Source: Microthrix sp041394405
GTDB lineage: Bacteria; Actinomycetota; Acidimicrobiia; Acidimicrobiales; Microtrichaceae
Assembly: GCA_041394405.1 (NCBI GenBank)
Contig: JAWKIF010000006.1
Span: 1-64,000, forward strand
Reading direction: 5' to 3'
Length of the DNA: 64,000 nucleotides
Numbering within the stretch: the first letter of the stretch is position 1; each line of letters starts with the position of its first letter. A program made the translations under genes and the position numbers. The notes beneath the pieces are model-generated. The model did no database searches. It worked only from the letters and a program-made list of their open reading frames with translations, and had not been told where the DNA came from. Positions 62,440 through 64,000 of the stretch are shown here, in pieces.

Positions 62440-62998
62440 TCGGCACCGCCCCGACGCAGGTCCGGATGCCCACGCAGTTGAACGGGTGGAGCAACCGACC
62501 GACACCCAACTGGCGCTGGCGGCGCTGGCCGGGTCTGGGCTGGACAGCAGCAGGTTCACCGTGTGGTTGGGTGGCCTGCCGCTTCCGGGTGGGTTGGACG
62601 GAACCGCCACGATGGTGGTGAAGGTGCGTCCTGAGGAGCTGTCGGAGGCGATCGGGGGCCTCGAGGCCGACCGTCGCGTGGCCTGGGTTCGGCGTCCCGA
62701 GCGACCCGAGTGGTTCCTGGGCTCGGCACAGGCTCTGGCAGAGGCGGTCGTTGACGCGCAGCCGGGCGTGTCGGCCGAAGCGACGGTCGAGGTGGGGTGG
62801 CTGGTGGTGGCGGGGGCGGCCGAGGTGGAGGCCAGCGATGCTCAGCTGGAGACCGTCATCGTCGCAGCCCTGGCGGAGGGCACCTCGCCGTCGCGGGTGG
62901 CCAAGGCGGTCGCCGCCCAGTTCGGCGTGCCGAAACGGCGTGTCTACGAGCTGGTGCTCACGCTGCGGGACCGGGGCACTCGTCGGCCACCGTCGTGA
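62432..62998 (+). CDS. RsmI-like protein, catalytic N-terminal domain absent
   Basis: The 188-residue product resembles the C-terminal half of RsmI (16S rRNA C1402 2'-O-methyltransferase): LALAALAGSGLDSSRFTVW near the start, DRRVAWVRRPERPEWFLGSA in the middle, and the C-terminal helix-turn-helix-like EGTSPSRVAKAVAAQFGVPKRRVYEL. The usual N-terminal SAM-binding domain (YVVATPIGNLGD-type start) is not present here or upstream, where DUF192 is encoded. It may be a truncated or repurposed RsmI. It overlaps the convergent low-complexity gene by 41 bp. Confidence 0.5.
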   Translation: MADRHRPDAGPDAHAVERVEQPTDTQLALAALAGSGLDSSRFTVWLGGLPLPGGLDGTATMVVKVRPEELSEAIGGLEADRRVAWVRRPERPEWFLGSAQALAEAVVDAQPGVSAEATVEVGWLVVAGAAEVEASDAQLETVIVAALAEGTSPSRVAKAVAAQFGVPKRRVYELVLTLRDRGTRRPPS

Positions 62999-63737
62999 AG
63001 AAGCCGAGCAGCGTCTCCAGGTCGTTGGACGACCCACCCAGCAGTTCGTCGACGGCCGCCTCGTTGAAGGTGCCGCCGTTCTGGTTGACGGTGTTCTCGA
63101 TGTTCTTCAGCGCGTTGCGGGCCTCGATCAACCTGGCGGCCGTGAGACCATTTGTCTGAGGTTGGGTGAGGTCGGCCAACCGTTGCCAGCGAGTGAAGTA
63201 CTCGTTGATTTCGGCCTTGGATTGGGCCGGAAGATCGTTGAGATCGGGGAGCGAAGTGAGTGCGATCAGCCGCACACACCGGTCGTTGCTGGCCTCCGCC
63301 GCATCGAAGCGGTCGCGGACGGTGGACGGTGGGAGGTCGGTCTGCCAGGTCGCGAGGTCGGAGACCGATGGCTGACCGGCGGCGGCTCCCCCGGTGGTTG
63401 CGGCGCCGCCGGTGTCGCCGGCGCCGTCGGCAGCCCCAGTCGACGCCCCACCGGTGGTGCTGGCCCCGTCGGCGCCGCTCGTTGCCCCGGTGGTGACAGC
63501 GGGCTGGCCGGAATCGGCCGCAGCGGCGGTGGTACTCGACCCCCCATCCGGAGCTGACGTCGTGGTGTCCGCAGCGGCGCTGGAGGAGGGGTTGTCCTCA
63601 GCGGTGGTTGACGTTTCGTCCGTCGTGTCCGACGCGTTGACCTCGGCATCGTCGCCCCCTGAGAAGAGCACCAGGCCGCCGACGATCACCACAACCGCAG
63701 CGACCACAGCGGCAATCAATCGAGCTTCCTTGGACAT
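62958..63737 (-). CDS. Membrane-anchored protein with low-complexity linker
   Basis: A 259-residue protein from ATG 63737 with GGAGGAA upstream. One N-terminal hydrophobic helix (ARLIAAVVAAVVVIVGGLVLF) anchors it. Residues 30-120 are a Thr/Ser/Gly/Ala-rich linker (TTDETSTTAEDNPSSS and later GGAATTGGAAAG), likely flexible and glycosylated. The C-terminal 125 residues form a helical domain (CVRLIALTSLPDLNDLPA). The domain family is not recognised. It is predicted to display its C-terminal domain outside the cell. Confidence 0.75.
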   Translation of the reverse strand: MSKEARLIAAVVAAVVVIVGGLVLFSGGDDAEVNASDTTDETSTTAEDNPSSSAAADTTTSAPDGGSSTTAAAADSGQPAVTTGATSGADGASTTGGASTGAADGAGDTGGAATTGGAAAGQPSVSDLATWQTDLPPSTVRDRFDAAEASNDRCVRLIALTSLPDLNDLPAQSKAEINEYFTRWQRLADLTQPQTNGLTAARLIEARNALKNIENTVNQNGGTFNEAAVDELLGGSSNDLETLLGFFTTVADECPGPAA

Positions 63738-63783
63738 CGTCGGTTCCTCCTCCGTCGCCGCACCGTGCGCGGTCGAGGGAATG

Positions 63784-64000
63784 CTATCCACCCGACGGTC
63801 GGCTGAGACTGCGCCACGGCCGCCTCGCCGCCCAGCGTCCCGCCGCAACCAGCCCGGTGGCGGCGAGCACGGCGATGGTGAGGTCGGCGCTGAGGCGATA
63901 GCGGGCCAGGCCGAACACGGCTGCGGTGACGAGCGCAACGTTGATGATCGGGCCCAGCAACGGAGCCAGTGGGCGACGGGCCCGCGCCAAAACGATCGTG
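63784..64000 (-). CDS. Membrane protein fragment at window edge
   Basis: The minus-strand frame ends at a TAG at 63784 and stays open beyond position 64000, so the gene continues outside the window. Visible residues contain two hydrophobic stretches (LLGPIINVALVTAAVFGLA and LTIAVLAATGLVAAG) and an Arg-rich tail (GRWAARRPWRSLSRPSGG). A TTG or a later internal start cannot be excluded. Family unknown. Confidence 0.5.
   Translation of the reverse strand, partial: TIVLARARRPLAPLLGPIINVALVTAAVFGLARYRLSADLTIAVLAATGLVAAGRWAARRPWRSLSRPSGG

Overview
The window is GC-rich, densely coded DNA from an Actinomycetota chromosome. It probably belongs to the class Acidimicrobiia. The pointers are GTG/TTG starts, 4-bp ATGA/GTGA gene overlaps, several apparently leaderless genes, a TIGR03086/mycothiol-type protein, a bL37-like ribosomal peptide, paired non-canonical thiolases and RCC1-SLH surface proteins. 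The class assignment is inference; no rRNA or tRNA gene was seen.

Layout. 1-2248: two thiolase-fold genes, the first cut by the window edge. 2315-7996: a toxin-antitoxin-like island with an AbiE-type pair (winged-helix plus nucleotidyltransferase) and a palindromic operator, two tiny genes, a Fic protein, a mosaic relic made of pieces of the upstream thiolase and AbiE promoter, and a second AbiE-like pair whose toxin is broken. 8197-12080: xenobiotic-type reductase, cupin, alpha/beta hydrolase, APH-like kinase. 12123-19357: four tandem 1.8-kb genes for secreted seven-bladed RCC1 propellers with three SLH repeats; a fifth copy lies at 41750-43513. All five carry the same 18-bp upstream element at the same distance from the ATG.

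19391-26982: a divergent polyol-type utilisation locus (phosphatase, DeoR regulator and mannitol-type dehydrogenase on one strand; ABC importer on the other). 27061-30045: a large secreted fibrinogen-like/propeller protein. 30344-35605: a queuosine-precursor-type transporter and a Ugp-like ABC importer. 35686-40406: ECF sigma factor, membrane-anchored esterase-like protein, DUF1800 and DUF1501 proteins. 40416-41632: ICMT-like and DinB-like proteins. 43589-46797: decayed and small genes, an ankyrin protein and a MazEF pair.

46874-64000: serine hydrolase lipoprotein; a Glp-like flavoprotein/DUF1667 trio; lipid-related genes (desaturase-like hydroxylase, acyltransferase); a sulfatase / formylglycine-generating enzyme / HAD operon; a DUF222-HNH protein; bL37; a GNAT-like protein; YchF; DUF192; a truncated RsmI-like protein; and cell-envelope proteins.

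The most unusual part is the RCC1-SLH family: a tandem array with near-identical anchors, variable propeller loops, one frameshifted copy and a shared promoter-proximal motif. It looks like a co-regulated, recombination-prone surface-display system. The decayed duplicate at 5860-6310 is a clear record of duplication followed by microhomology deletions.
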